Origin: Phragmites australis
Taxonomy: Eukaryota > Streptophyta > Magnoliopsida > Poales > Poaceae
DNA: 64,000 nt
Direction of reading: 5' to 3'
NCBI RefSeq assembly: GCF_958298935.1
Contig: NC_084924.1
Location: 26,261,819-26,325,818 of the forward strand
Shown here: piece after piece, positions 34,378-45,546 of the stretch
Numbering within the stretch: position 1 is the stretch's first letter
Layout of the letters: each line of letters starts with the position of its first letter
Position numbers and translations under genes: made by a program
Notes under the pieces: generated by a model
Database searches by the model: none
What the model was told of the DNA's origin: nothing
Seen by the model: only the letters and a program-made list of their open reading frames with translations

Positions 34378-34800
34378 CAGCAGCTGAACCGGTCTACGAA
34401 CCCATGCGATCGATGTGACGGGACGATTTCGTCTCGGTGGAGAGTGATCTCCTTGCCGCCCGTGCTGGGAACGTTGCTCGCGCCATGTGCATGGCTGGCC
34501 AGGTCAGACTCGAACAGCACCGGCGACCGGCGATGGACGGGAAGCGACGGCGAAACCACTCTAGTTTCTTTCTCTCTTTCGAAGAAAAAAAATACTGCAG
34601 TTGTCAGTGGCCATTTCTGTACAGATCAATTCCTTGTTAATTTCTTTGCTTCTTCTTTTTTTTTTTGAAATTTAATTTCTTTGCTTCAAGCAAGCATGCA
34701 TAATTTTGGAAGGACATAGAAGCGACATGCATATGCTTAATTAGACAAAGTGCAGAAAAGTGTTAAGTACGTAGTATACAGATTAAGATATTACTATAGA
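34378..34800 (+). other. 3' flank of NSP1
   Basis: The first part is probably the 3' UTR. T- and A-rich runs at 34,585-34,590 and 34,655-34,668 may relate to polyadenylation. No other feature was seen. Confidence 0.4.
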
Positions 34801-34809
34801 AATAGACTT

Positions 34810-35810
34810 ATATGCTGGGCTATTACTATCGGTTTCTTTCGAATCGGCTACTATCACTACCAATTCGTATTATGAATTGGTACTAAAAGATCATTCGAAA
34901 AGAATCGACAGTGAAAATCCACTATCACTGTCAGGTCGTGACTAGAGCAAACAGTGATAGTTTATGACAATTTATTTTAAAAATTTTATAATTTTTTCAT
35001 ATGAAGCTGGATAGGGACAAACTTTAAATCAAAATTGTAGTCCTTGACGAGATCTACAACTTTATAGTTGAAAACTTTTTCATTTGATGTCATTTAGATA
35101 TTCAAATAATCGTTTGAAATTTCAGACAGAAGATATCAAAATAATTGCATATGTTAATGGTATCACTAGTACTTCTATAGTAGAATGATAAGGACATATC
35201 GCGCGAGATGAGAGGTTTCGAGTTCGAGTGCCACGGACCGTATATGCGCGTATTTCGTATGAAAAATCGCGTGACTTGTGACTTGCGACGGCGCGGGTGT
35301 GAGGTTTCCTCGGGTGCAAAAATATTTTTTAAATTTTTCTAGTCCAAAAAGATCGATTCAACGTCCGATTATCACTGTCGGCTGAAATCTTCAAATAACA
35401 ATTATATTTTTTTTTACAAAGTTCCAGCGCAAGGACACATGCATTTAGGTCACTATTGTTACATCGACCCGCATGCTTCATGATTTTTTAAGAAGAATTC
35501 ATGCATGATTTTCTCCAATTTTTTTTTAAAATTTCCCTAGTTCCAAACCATCATCGGTTATATATTCTGCTCGACAAAAGAGCTATTTCGATCTCCGCGC
35601 CTACTAACTCGTGTAAAAAACGAAGCAAAATCGAAGCCTACCACATACATGCTCTCACTGCTTAAAAAAAAACTCTTTCACTGCCGATCCATAAAAAGGT
35701 TTTATTATCAGTTTTAAAATTGACATTGGGCAATCAGTAGTGATAGTTCCTAATTATCACTATCGATCTGGGAACCAGTAGTAAAGGGGTTACCAACCTT
35801 TAGCTGATAT
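34810..35810. mobile_element. Non-autonomous DNA-transposon-like remnant with subterminal hairpins
   Basis: The left side has ACTATCACTACCAATTCGTA followed by its complement ATGAATTGGTACTAAAAG (34,850-34,890). The right side has AGTAGTGATAGTTCC followed by CTATCACTATCGATCTGGGAACCAGTAGT (35,740-35,790). These resemble the repeated subterminal units of grass CACTA-type elements. No transposase frame is present and terminal repeats were not fixed. 35,122-35,319 is a spurious frame. Confidence 0.4.
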
Positions 35811-36117
35811 TCACTAATTCTTGGTTGAAGGCACAGTATATCCCTTCTTACGAAGGCCTACAACACTTTAACGATGAATTATGCATAATTTTGATAAAAG
35901 TACACGTTTTTTATAGGGGTGATAACATTTATATCACAATTTTTACAAAGGTTAATGCCTCATTAAAAACATCATACCCTGATGAAGGATTCCCCCTGTG
36001 AGAAAAAGAGTACAACACCCGTACATTATTTTGATTGAACTGCAGAAAGAAAATTACATAAATGCTACACTGATTTGTGTACCTCGACCACCAATGCGAA
36101 GACATCTTCTATGGTTA

Positions 36118-36216
36118 CTACACATAAAACTTGCGAAGGTTGTCAGTATTCCAAGTGTGTGGAAGCGCTTCCCCTTCGACAGTGGCCAGGTGATAAGACC
36201 CAGGTCTTAACGACCT
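36118..36216 (-). pseudogene. Element J integrase, last 32 codons
   Basis: On the minus strand this reads SLRPGSYHLA..., then GEALPHTWNTDNLRKFYV and a stop at 36,118. It is the natural C-terminus of Tat-type integrases and continues the frame from 47,978. K's own copy of this part is shortened by a stop near 41,719. Confidence 0.8.
36212..36216. repeat. Target-site duplication GACCT, left copy (element K)
   Basis: GACCT immediately precedes the K LTR. The partner is at 47,978-47,982. Confidence 0.95.
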
Positions 36217-36768
36217 TGTTGGGATCGGAGTCCCAGACAAGGAGGGCCTTCGGGGGGAGGTGGCGAAGGTCCCTTATAGTGACGTGTACTGGAAGTAGGA
36301 TAGTTTTCGATTACCTTTCACGGTTACACTGTGGCTCTATTTATAGACCGTACCCGGTGATCACGGACCCGGTTTACATATATTACCCTCTAACCTGCTA
36401 CATTCCTGGAATATCCGGGGGTAATATGGTACAAATGAGCATGATCCCATAATTACAACCGTGCCCAGGACAACTGGGCCCACTGTCAAACCGGTCGCCC
36501 AACCGAAGGATATCGAAGCCCTCTTCGTCCGACCTCTTGACGAGCTGCCTTCGCCGCCTCCTGGCGAAGGCCTGGTCTTGTCTTCGCATGGTTCGAAGGA
36601 CGCGGGACGCGAATCGGGGCTTCGCCCGACAATCGAGATCGATCATCCTTCGCATGCGCCAATCCGGTGAGAAGAAGATGCAACCAGTGCGACAGCTGTC
36701 CCGCAGCACCTCCAACTAACTTCGCAGTTGTCTTCGGGTGCGGGGATGGCGCGAGATGATCCCCAACA
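36217..36768 (-). repeat. Element K 3' LTR (552 bp)
   Basis: TGTTGGG at 36,217 and CCCCAACA at 36,768. It pairs with 47,425-47,977. A minus-strand TATA box (CTATAAATAG) lies at about 36,338-36,348. Confidence 0.95.
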
Positions 36769-36881
36769 GTAGCCCCCTACTGGCAAGGTTTATCTTCGAT
36801 AGGCCGAGCTTGTAGTCTTCGAGATATCTAAGCGCCATCCTCCTTCGGCCTGTCGAAGTTAGTTGGATCCAATGCACACCG

Positions 36882-36882
<1 letters not shown>

Positions 36883-36928
<46 letters not shown>
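36883..36928. repeat. (AT)n microsatellite inside element K
   Basis: About 22 AT units between the 3' LTR and the plus-strand gene. Confidence 0.95.
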
Positions 36929-36930
<2 letters not shown>

Positions 36931-37057
36931 CGTTTAGCGGTGCCGGAACGATATCTATAACTACCTGCATTTAATGTTCATGGTAGTTATCTGAGCACGG
37001 TTTCCGGTGTCGGTTCAATTTTCGATGCTGGTAGTGTTAACCGCGTCCGATTCCCCC

Positions 37058-37066
37058 TATAAATAC
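37058..37066 (+). promoter_or_regulatory. TATA box for the plus-strand gene of element K
   Basis: CTATAAATA lies 139 bases before the ATG at 37,205, at a spacing that would give a leader of about 110 bases. It lies outside the LTR and points opposite to gag-pol, implying a private promoter. Inferred from sequence only. Confidence 0.6.
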
Positions 37067-37204
37067 CAGATGCTATCAAAAAAAAAATTTACCATGCCCT
37101 CGTTTAAAGTTGTCGCTCTCGTACGAAGTAAGTTACAGTCCTTCGGACGCCCTAGACAAAGCCCCCGATTGCCTTCGCGCTGCTAGAGGATTTCCTTGAA
37201 CTAG

Positions 37205-40200
37205 ATGGCTCCGAAACACAGGTCATCCCGTCCGAAGACTTACTGGATTGGACAATCCAAGGTAGATGGCGAAGTTTTAGCTGGCCTTGTCAGGGAAGGG
37301 CTGATTAGTGATGTATCGAAGGTCCGGCTTCCCGGGAAACAGGAGACACCGGAGCCCGTTGACTATGAAGCTATCGTGTTTGTGCATTATAGGGCTAGCC
37401 TTCGACTTCCCTGTGACAAGATGGTAATCAAGGTGTTAAAGCTCTTCGAAGTATATTTGCATCAGTTGACGCCTAACGCCATAGTCAGAATGAGTCTTTT
37501 TGCCTGGGCCGCTCGATCAGAGGGAGTTAAGGCTTCCGCAAGGGCCTTCTCCACCGCGCACCGTCTGCACCATCAACCAAAGCCGGTCTTTGTCCGCGGA
37601 GTCCAGAGCGAAGCACACTACGGTTGTCTAAACTTCGCCTACCGCGCCAGCCTGTCTACTCCCGTGGTTGTATACCAGAATAAGTGGCCTAGCGACTGGA
37701 CTCAATGGTGGTTTTACCACAAGGTGGAAACCGAAGATTACCTTGTATCGAAATGTGAAGGGGTCAAGGGAAACCGTGCACCAGATGTGCGGTTGAAACC
37801 ATCGCAGCAAACTGCGCTTGAAGCCTTCGCCCGGTGTGCGAAGAATCTATCAACTCATGATTTGGTGGAGGAGTTTTTGGCGGCCGGGGTCTGGCCCCTT
37901 AGCCATGGCTGGGCTATTCCGGCCTTCGGGGAGAAAGGGCTTGAGGGGCTTTGCCGTCCTCATCATACTGTGGAAGGCTTCGCAGGTACCCTCTTGACCG
38001 TGCACTCTTACTTAATTTAAATCTTCTTGTCTAACAGTTGTTAATTAATATATTTTTTTAGATTTGTCAGTAGCCGAAGTGGAGGCGAAGGCTGTGATGC
38101 TAGTTGGCAAGGTTACTCCCAGCGAAGCGCAACTGTGAGCCGACCAGGGACTTAACCGTAGGTTGAACAGAATCTTCGACTATCGTGGTCTGTCGTATGA
38201 TGAGCGCCCGAAGATTTCCGCTGTTCTGCAAAGCAATGCGGGAGGCTCCCCAGCAGCGGAAGCGAGCGAAGAACCCGCCGCTGGCCCTCCGACGAAAAGG
38301 AAGCTTTCAGAGCGCGCGAAGCCGCGCCCGAGTCTCACGCAGAAACATCGCCGGAGGACTTCGCTGCTTCGCGCGGCCTGACCCATCGGGAGAGTTCCGA
38401 AGGAGCGCAGGAGGCCCAGGCGCCGAAATCCCTGTTTTGTTCGCGTGTTGATCTTCCAACGTTGATTCTGAGCGACGACGAAGAATTGACGGAGACGAGC
38501 GCAGCATCCGAGCCCGGTGTTCCAGAGGAGCCTGTTGACGAAGGTGGCGACGATGTAGAGGTGGCGGCGCACTCGTCGCCCTCCTCACCTTCGAGCTCAT
38601 CCTTCGAGAGCAAAGATTCCACGCCAAGTGCACCCCGCCGCAGGGGGAAGTGCTTGATGGGGCTCGACGGGCTGCTCGACGCGAAGGCCCTTGTGCCCGA
38701 GGCTTTGCGGCGTGCCGCCTTTGAGCCGAGTGTCGGGGAGGTCAGCGATGCGAGGAAGATTTTTGGAACCTTCGTTCTTCCTGAGGTCGAGATCCCGCTT
38801 GCTCAGAAGTCTTCAAGCGAATTGATTGATGCATCCGACGTGGCTATAGCGAAGGTATATCGAATATTTTCTTACATTGACAGAAAGAAAACTTTGTATT
38901 TTACTAACTTATAATTAACATTTCAGGTTTTGCTTCTCTCTCGAGCTCAACGTAAGCAAGCAGAAAAGTCCGTAGCCCGTGCCCGAAGCGCTCAGGCCCA
39001 GATTGACTTGCTACAAAAACGGGCGGAAAAAGCTGAGGGCCAGAAGCACGAGATGTTGCGGCATGCGAAGGATGCAGAGTTACGATTGGAGCAGCTTGAA
39101 ACGGAGCTCGACACCCTTCGCTCGGCGAAGGGGATCGCTGACAGCGAAGTGAGTTGCCTTCGCCAGAATCTGCAGTCCTCTGAAGCGCAAGTTTGCGAAT
39201 TGCAATCACTTTGCGCGTCGGAGAGAGAGAGAGAGCTGAGCGGCTACAGATTGAACTAAGCGAAGCGAAGGCTTACAATGACGATGCCCTTAATGTCATT
39301 GGGGAGCTTGAGCCGAAGGCGGTTGCCGCCTGCGAAGCAATCAGCCATACCTTCGAAGGTATAGGCGCCTCGGCGACTCTTCCATCACTTGAACTCGTCG
39401 GACTGGGTGGGCTTATCGGTAGGATCAATGAGACCAGCAGTAGCCTCCTTCCAGCTGCACAACTTTACGGCGACTTCTGCGCCATGGTTGCCGCCCGGAG
39501 TCTTGTGCAATCTGTGGAGATGACGGGTTGCGACCACCACACTACTCTTCAACGACCTTCCTTCCAGTATCCTTCAGATCTGTCAACTTCGGCTGTTACA
39601 AAAGCATCAAAGAGCACTGCTCGATCATTCACCACCAATTACTGGTGCAAGCTTGGCCGCGAGCTCGCTCTTCGAGAGGCCGAATTGAACCGGCAGAGGG
39701 TACAGCTACCAAACTTATGTTTTCTCTTGTCGAAGGTTATGAAAGTGGTTATATGTGGAAATAATGTATTTATTGTTGTTGAATTTTTTTCAGGCCAAGG
39801 CGAGGGATGACACCTCGTTGAAACCAACTACTATGGCAGCCGAAGATACTGGGAAGGTGGGATGAATTGGCGCGAAGGGTCGTGTTTATACTTTTGTTTT
39901 TGTAATTAGCGATGTGACACACTGGCTGTGTAATACATTATATATTCATATCGAAGTGTTATTGACCTTTTTGCGCTCCCTGCGCAGGTCCTTGCTTCGG
40001 ACACTGCGCAGGTAGCCGAAGAAGCTGTGCCTTTGACTATGATGAGGGATAATTTTTATGTATCCTGGTCCTGCTGGGAATCATTTCACCGACGTCATGC
40101 TAATATCGACTTGGAGCGGTATTGGCATGCGAAGTGTAGATCGTATGACGATATGAATGCTAGAACGAAAGCGTTTTGAAAATCTGTTTGTCCTTCGACG

Positions 40201-40539
40201 CTAGTTAGTCGATGAGCTAAACGAAATCTACGCTGTGCGGCGAGAGGGGACGTTGACGGCACATCGGTGCTCATTGAGCCAAAGATTGAGCCTCAAGACG
40301 AGGAGCCGTTTTCACACAGACCCCAATTGTGGTATCCGTGTGGTCCCTCTTCGCAAGTAGCTAGGCGAAGTGGTAGTAATGGCGAAACTCCTATGTCGAC
40401 GTCATATTGTAATCAAGTTGGGGCCCCTTCGGCCCCATCGTCGTGTTTCCATGCCAGCGAAGGCATCGATTATCAATTTTATTTTAGTCGTTTGTATAAG
40501 GATTTTGTTGATCCAGAAGTTGATTTTGATGCGGAATAA
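37205..40539 (+). pseudogene. Antisense multi-exon gene of element K (putative gypsy-type transposon domain, coiled coil)
   Basis: A plus-strand gene lying opposite gag-pol. Exon 1 is 37,205-37,985 (MAPKHRSSRP start). It contains a domain resembling the plant 'putative gypsy type transposon' family: YRASLRLPCDKMVIKVLKLF and LHQLTPNAIVRMSLFAW, residues about 60-120. Predicted GT-AG introns are 37,986-38,061, 38,855-38,926 (branch-like TTACTAACTT) and 39,700-39,793, each restoring coding phase. Exon 2 encodes an acidic/serine linker (38,462-38,850). Exon 3 (38,927-39,699) is a long coiled coil (AQRKQAEKSVARARSAQAQI). A last exon from about 39,988 ends YKDFVDPEVDFDAE at 40,539. Lesions: a TGA near 38,138, frameshifts near 38,320 and at a GA run at 39,225-39,238, and more near 40,180. 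Such antisense genes are known in Tat elements (Grande, RIRE2 type); their function is not established. Confidence 0.7.
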
Positions 40540-41718
40540 ATTGGGTTTGTATTGTGATTTGTTCTTTTGGTACACCTTTACCGGCATGACGTGCGAAGCG
40601 TTTTTTTTCCAGTGCGATGCGCTCTGAACCTATGTTGGATTCTCCGGGTTAGACTTTCTTGACGAAGGCCATCCCCCGATTTTCACCGCAGTTTCCTGTG
40701 ATTCTACTGGGCTGACATTTTTCTTATGATCATTGTTATTTTTGTGAAGCGCTGTCCCCCCCCCCCCCCGCCTGACTTTTACTCGCAGGTAACTTCGGCC
40801 TGGTGGGGGGCAAGCAATCTTGGCCTCTGACGTCTAGCTTTGAAGGTTTTTGGCTTCAACTCGCTGGACGGTTGATATTTGGACAGGCACTCCTAGCCCC
40901 CTGCCCTTGACAAAGTGTGCTGCCTTTTAGTTGGCTTAGGGACACTTCATTTTTTTTTTGTCCCGAAGGTTTGTTTGACCCTTCAGTGCGGGGGCAGGCA
41001 CTCTTAGCCCCTGACTTTCGGCGAAGTTCATTGCCTTTTCTTTGGCTCGGCGATACTTCGTTTTTGCGAAGGTTTGTTTTTCCCTTCGGTGCGGGGGCAG
41101 GCACTCTTAGCCCCCGACTTTCGGCGAAGTTCGTTGCCTTTTCTTTGGCTCGGCGATACTTCGTTTTTGCGAAGGTTTGTTTTTCCCTTCGGTGTGGGGG
41201 CAGGCACTCTTAGCCCCCGACTTTCGGCGAAGTTCATTGCATTTTCTTTGGCTCGGCGATACTTCGTTTTTGCAAAGGTTTGTTTTTCCCTTCGGTGCGG
41301 GGGCAGGCACTCTTAGCCCCCGACTTTTGGCGAAGTTTGTTGGTGGTTTTTATAATTCCGCGAAGGTCGCAAGTGTACGCTTGCTTGCCTACACTTCGCA
41401 CCGTGTTCTAGTCATCGATTGGTGCGCCAATCTCCTAGTCTGGCGCACTTCGACGAAAAGTAGTACTACTTAGAATAAGCAATATTTTTTTGGGGGGGCA
41501 CTATCATTGTTCATATGGGTTCCTGCCTCGTTAAAAACCTCACCCCCTAGCGAAGGGGTCCCCCTGTGAGGAAAAGAGTGCAGTACCCTTACAATGCGAT
41601 TACAAGAACTACTACGAAATTTAAAAATTACATTGGAGTCTCGGACTCTGGTTGCCGATCTTTTGGCGTAGAACTTGCGAAGGTTGTCTGCATTCCAGGT
41701 GTGTGGAAGCTCTTCACC
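40540..41718. other. Non-coding 3' region of element K between antisense gene and integrase end
   Basis: Contains a poly-C run (40,757-40,770), the 103-bp tandem repeats (40,885-41,340) and a segment (41,500-41,740) that is homologous to element J's 35,925-36,130 and includes CTCGTTAAAAACC and CCCCCTGTGAGGAAAAGAG. Both genes of K converge here, so transcription end signals are likely, but none was pinpointed. Confidence 0.6.
40885..41340. repeat. Tandem repeat, 103-bp unit, about 4.4 copies
   Basis: Anchors GGTGCGGGGGCAGGCACTC recur at about 40,987, 41,091, 41,194 and 41,297, a period of 103 bp. Each unit also has GCGAAGTTCGTTGCCTTTTC and CTCGGCGATACTTCGTTTTT. The central copies are nearly identical and the first is diverged. 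Open frames on both strands here are repeat artefacts. Confidence 0.92.
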
Positions 41719-42940
41719 TTACATATAGGCTAGATGATAAGAACCGGGTCTCAGAGATCTTTTAACTATGAAGGGGCCATCCCATTTACTCTGAAGTTTG
41801 CCAAACGATGCTGCTGTACCAAATCTTCGTAACACCAAGTCTCCGGGTGCGAAGGTCTTTTCGGATACATTCCTATCTCTCCATTTTCTTGTCTCTTTTT
41901 GGTAAATGGCTAGGTTTTTTACGGCTTGCAATCTTACTTCTTCGAGGGCATCTTTCGATGAAAATTCCTCGCATTGTTCTAGTTCATTCCCGACCCTGAA
42001 TGATTTCGTTTTGCATTCCTCTGGAGTCATGGCCTCTTCGCCAAATAGTAGGCGAAATGGCGTGTATCCTGTTGGTCTTGCAACCGTTGTTCTTAATGAC
42101 CATAATACCTTGGGCAATTCTTTGACCCACTTTCCTTTTGGCAATCCTTGAAGACGCTTCGCAACCCCTGCGAAGATGATGCCATTTGCTCTCTCAACTG
42201 CGTCATTAGATTGTGGGTGGTAAATTGATGCAAACATTAATTTTATGCCCAGGCCATTACAGAAATCTCTAAATCCCGCGCTATCGAACTGAGTACCATT
42301 GTCCACGGTTACTTCGCTTGGAACCCCGAAGCGGCACACAATATTCTGCCATAGGAATTTTTGTATGTTTTTTGACGTTATGCTCACAAGTGGCATTGCT
42401 TCTACCCATTTTGAAAAGTACTCTACCGCCACCACCGCACAGCGCAAATTTCCTGGGGCTGGCGGCAGCTGCCCGACAATATCGATTCCCCATCGCCGCA
42501 ATGGCCAAATCGGCGGAATAAGTTGTGTCTTCATTGTCGGTCTGTTTGATCCCTTTGCCCAGAATTGGCATTGTTGGCAACTTCTTACCAGTTGGTCCGC
42601 ATCACTTACAGCCGTTGGCCAATAAAAGCCCTGTCTGTATGCTTTTCCTACCAAAGCTCTTGTTTCGATATGTGAGCCGCACAACCCGCTGTGAATTTCA
42701 CTTAACAGCTGTTGGCCTTCTTTCTGAGATATGCATCGCAAAAATGGTGCGTAGACTCCTGCTTTGTACAGATCTTCGTCTATAACTTTATAATTTCTTA
42801 CCCTCTGAGCCATGTGCTTTTCTTCGACCTGATCTTCGATATCCCTTTGGCCCCGCAGATATGCCATTATCGAAAAACGCTAGTCTTCGCTCTCAACTGT
42901 TGCGACCAGGCGTGTTTGGCTTGAACTATCATCGAGGGCC
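41719..42940 (-). pseudogene. Element K integrase
   Basis: A 382-codon minus-strand frame. It has the zinc finger HSGLCGSHIETRALVGKAY with CQQCQFWAKG, the core DDE residues (GIDIVGQLPPAPGN; EVTVDNGTQFDSAGF; SNDAVERANGIIF) and a C-terminal module FAPGDLVLRRFG and WDGPFIVKRSLRPG. It ends prematurely at 41,719 (AYM then stop), about 20 codons before the natural C-terminus seen in J. A further stop lies upstream near 42,882. The catalytic residues look intact. It would insert Tat cDNA with a 5-bp stagger, consistent with the GACCT duplication. Confidence 0.9.
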
Positions 42941-42987
42941 AGTTCACTTAGTTTCTGATAGAAGACATCTGGAGGCATGGGCATGTT

Positions 42988-45063
42988 CTACGAAGCCGCT
43001 TTTGCTAGCTCATCTGCTTCGCTGTTATCATTCCTTGATACACTTTTTACCGTGAATCCGACGAAGTATTTTTCCATTCTTCGCACTGCTACTCTGTACT
43101 TGATCAGCTCTGGTTCCTTTGCCTGGAATGTTTTTTCAATCTGGCTTGCTACAACATTCGACTCTGTTTTGACAAGTATTCTTTGAGCTCCCAAAGCCTT
43201 CGCGTTGCGAAGTGCCAGGAGTACAGCTTCGTATTCCGCCGTATTGTTTGTGCATCGGAACTCCAACCTGGCGGAGTATCGCAGCTTCGCCCCTGAAGGT
43301 GAAAATATTACTGCCGAGACTCCTGCTCCTGCAGCTCCCCAGGCTCCGTCGCAGTACGCGGTCTAGATAGGTTCTGCTGCTTCGTCATCCAAAGCCTCAG
43401 ATGAAGGTGTCCATTCCGCCACGAAATCTGCCAGCGCTTGCGATTTTAATGATGTTCGTGCCACGAAGACAATCATGAATGGAGCTATCTCCATTGCCCA
43501 CTTCGCTATTCTTCCGATGGCTTCTTTGTTTTCGAACATGTCGCGAAGGGGTAGGGAAGTTGGCACTATAATCTTGTGAGAAATAAAATAGTGGCGAAGC
43601 TTGCGGGATGCCATTACCAGTGCATACGCTACTTTTTCCAACTCTGTGTATGACTTCTTTGGGCTTGCTAGTACTTCGAATACATAATACACTGGTGCTT
43701 GGCGCAGCCTGGTATCTTCGGGTTTTTCCTGCATGAGAACAGCGCTGACTACTGATGGGGAAGCCGCTATGTATAACAGCAAATCTGCGCCTGGATCCGG
43801 GCTGGTCAATGCTGTAAGCATCGTCAAGTATACTTTTAACTCATCAAAGGAAGCCTGCTGCTTGGCACCCCATTTGAAAGGGTCAAAACTTCTTAACACC
43901 TTGAAGAGTGGTAGACTTCGCTCGGAGGACTTCACAATGAACCTGTTCAATGCCGCTAATCTTCCTGTCAAGCGTTGGGCTTGCTTTCTGTTATGTGGCG
44001 GTTTCATATCCAAAATTGCTTGTATCTTCTGAGGATCCGCTTCGATTCCTCTTTTCGACACTAGAAACCCCAGGAGTCTTCCGGATTGCACTCCGAAGAC
44101 GCATTTCTCCGGGTTTAATTTTAAACCTGCTCTTCACAGATTATCGAAGGTTTCCCGGAGGTCTTCGATGTGTTGGCTTCTCCTGGTACTTTTTACTACT
44201 ATGTCATCAACATAGGCCAATACATTTTGTCCCAGCTGCGGCTTTAATGTGGCTTGTACCAATCTTGTAAAGGTTGCTCCACAATTCCGGAGTCCAAAAG
44301 GCATTCTTACGAAACAGTATGTTCCGAAAGAGGTTCTGAAACTCGTTTTGTCTTCGTCTTCCTTTGCCATCCATATTTGATGGTACCCAGCATAGGCATC
44401 GAGGAAGCTTAGCATCTCGCAGCCGGCTGCGGAGTCTATAAGCTGGTCAATTCTAGGTAATAGAAAGTCATCTTTAGGGTAAGCTTTGTTTAAATCTGTG
44501 AAATCGATGCACATTCTCCACTTTCCATTGCTTTTCCTTACTAATACTGGGTTGGCCAGCCATTCCGAGTGCATAACCTCGTGTATTACTCCGGCATCGA
44601 GCAGTTTTTCTACTTCGACCTTTGCTACTTCTTCTCTTTTCCCCGAAACCTTTCTAAGCTTCTGTTTCCTTAGCTTCGCTTTGGGGTCCACATTTAGCTT
44701 GTGCTGAATGATGCTTCGACTCACTCCTTGCAGGTCTCTAGGGGACCACGCGAAGACATCGTTGTTTCTACGAAGGAACATGACAAGTTGTTGCTGATCT
44801 TCTGCCGGGGCCTCTGCCCCAATTGTAATCTTCTTATCTTCTTCATGATTTAGCAGCACTATTCTGGTAGGTCCTTCTGGTGCAGCCTTCGCACATTTCT
44901 CTATGGTTTTCCTGCTGTGCTCTGCTTCGGCACCTGTCGAAGGGTCTGCAATGTTGTGGACATTTCTTCTTCCTGGGGCTATGCCTACTTCGATTCGCCT
45001 AGCAACTCGCTGATCTCCCAACACCTTTATGACTCCTTCTGGGCCAGGCATCTTCATGCACAA
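42988..45063 (-). pseudogene. Element K reverse transcriptase and RNase H
   Basis: RT part (45,063-44,134): NPVLVRKSNGKWRMCIDFTD, FLDAYAGYHQIWM, MPFGLRNCGATFTRL and the catalytic AYVDDIVVK. A stop near 44,132 separates the thumb/connection part (44,091-43,363: GRLLGFLVSKRGIEADPQK; FEVLASPKKSYTELEKVAYA). Another stop near 43,362 precedes the Tat-type RNase H-like part with EFRCTNNTAEYEAVLLALRNA (43,266-42,988). In sister copies these sites are sense codons. The stop at 44,132 fits CGA to TGA, a methylated-cytosine change. The catalytic aspartates are retained. Confidence 0.9.
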
Positions 45064-45072
45064 ATAAGCGTG

Positions 45073-45489
45073 CTACGGTATTGCTCCGAATTTATTGAGG
45101 AACCCCCTCCCAAATATCGCATTGTATGGGTAACTAATGTCCACCACGTCGAAGGTAATTTCCTCTGTGTGAAAATTCATATGTTCGCCAAGCGACACTG
45201 GGATTGTTAATTTTCCCAGAGCGTTGATTGTGTTTCCGCCGAAGCCCAGCAACGGCGACCCAGCTTGTTTCAAGTCATTTCTTCGCAGCCCCATCTTATC
45301 GAAGGCATCAGAGAAAATAATGTCTGCAGAACTTCCTCCATCGATCAATATCCTGTGTACTTCATTTCCCGAGATGTTCGCGGTAATGACTAGGGCATCT
45401 GTGTGCGGATAATCTAATACCCTCATATCCTCTTGCGAGAATGTAATGGGAATGTTAGACCATCTTGAATTGATGTACGTTGGTCCCAC
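45073..45489 (-). pseudogene. Element K protease
   Basis: A 138-codon minus-strand frame with [17 protein letters not shown], the active-site segment [13 protein letters not shown] (D-G-G-S in place of the D-S/T-G of many retropepsins, as in J and L), [14 protein letters not shown] and [19 protein letters not shown]. It ends in a TAG after GAIP where J keeps reading into RT, so the PR-RT join is broken in K. Confidence 0.88.
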
Positions 45490-45546
45490 TCCGACATTGT
45501 TAACCCTTCGTATGTATTCTTTTCGCTATCTCTTGGATTCTGTTTG

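Noticed and set aside
33044..34559. Long antisense frames over NSP1 (for example 33,295-33,918 and 33,765-34,559 on the minus strand)
   Set aside because: They arise from GC-rich third codon positions of the real gene. They have no recognisable domain and low-complexity R/A/P composition.
36398..36715. Frame repeated almost identically at 47,607-47,924
   Set aside because: It is duplicated because it lies in the two LTRs of element K.
40856..41473. Overlapping frames on both strands with repeated peptide units
   Set aside because: Translation of the 103-bp tandem repeat. 103 is not a multiple of three, so frames shift unit by unit.
42281..42625. Plus-strand frames over K integrase and RNase H
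   Set aside because: Shadows of the minus-strand pol frame.
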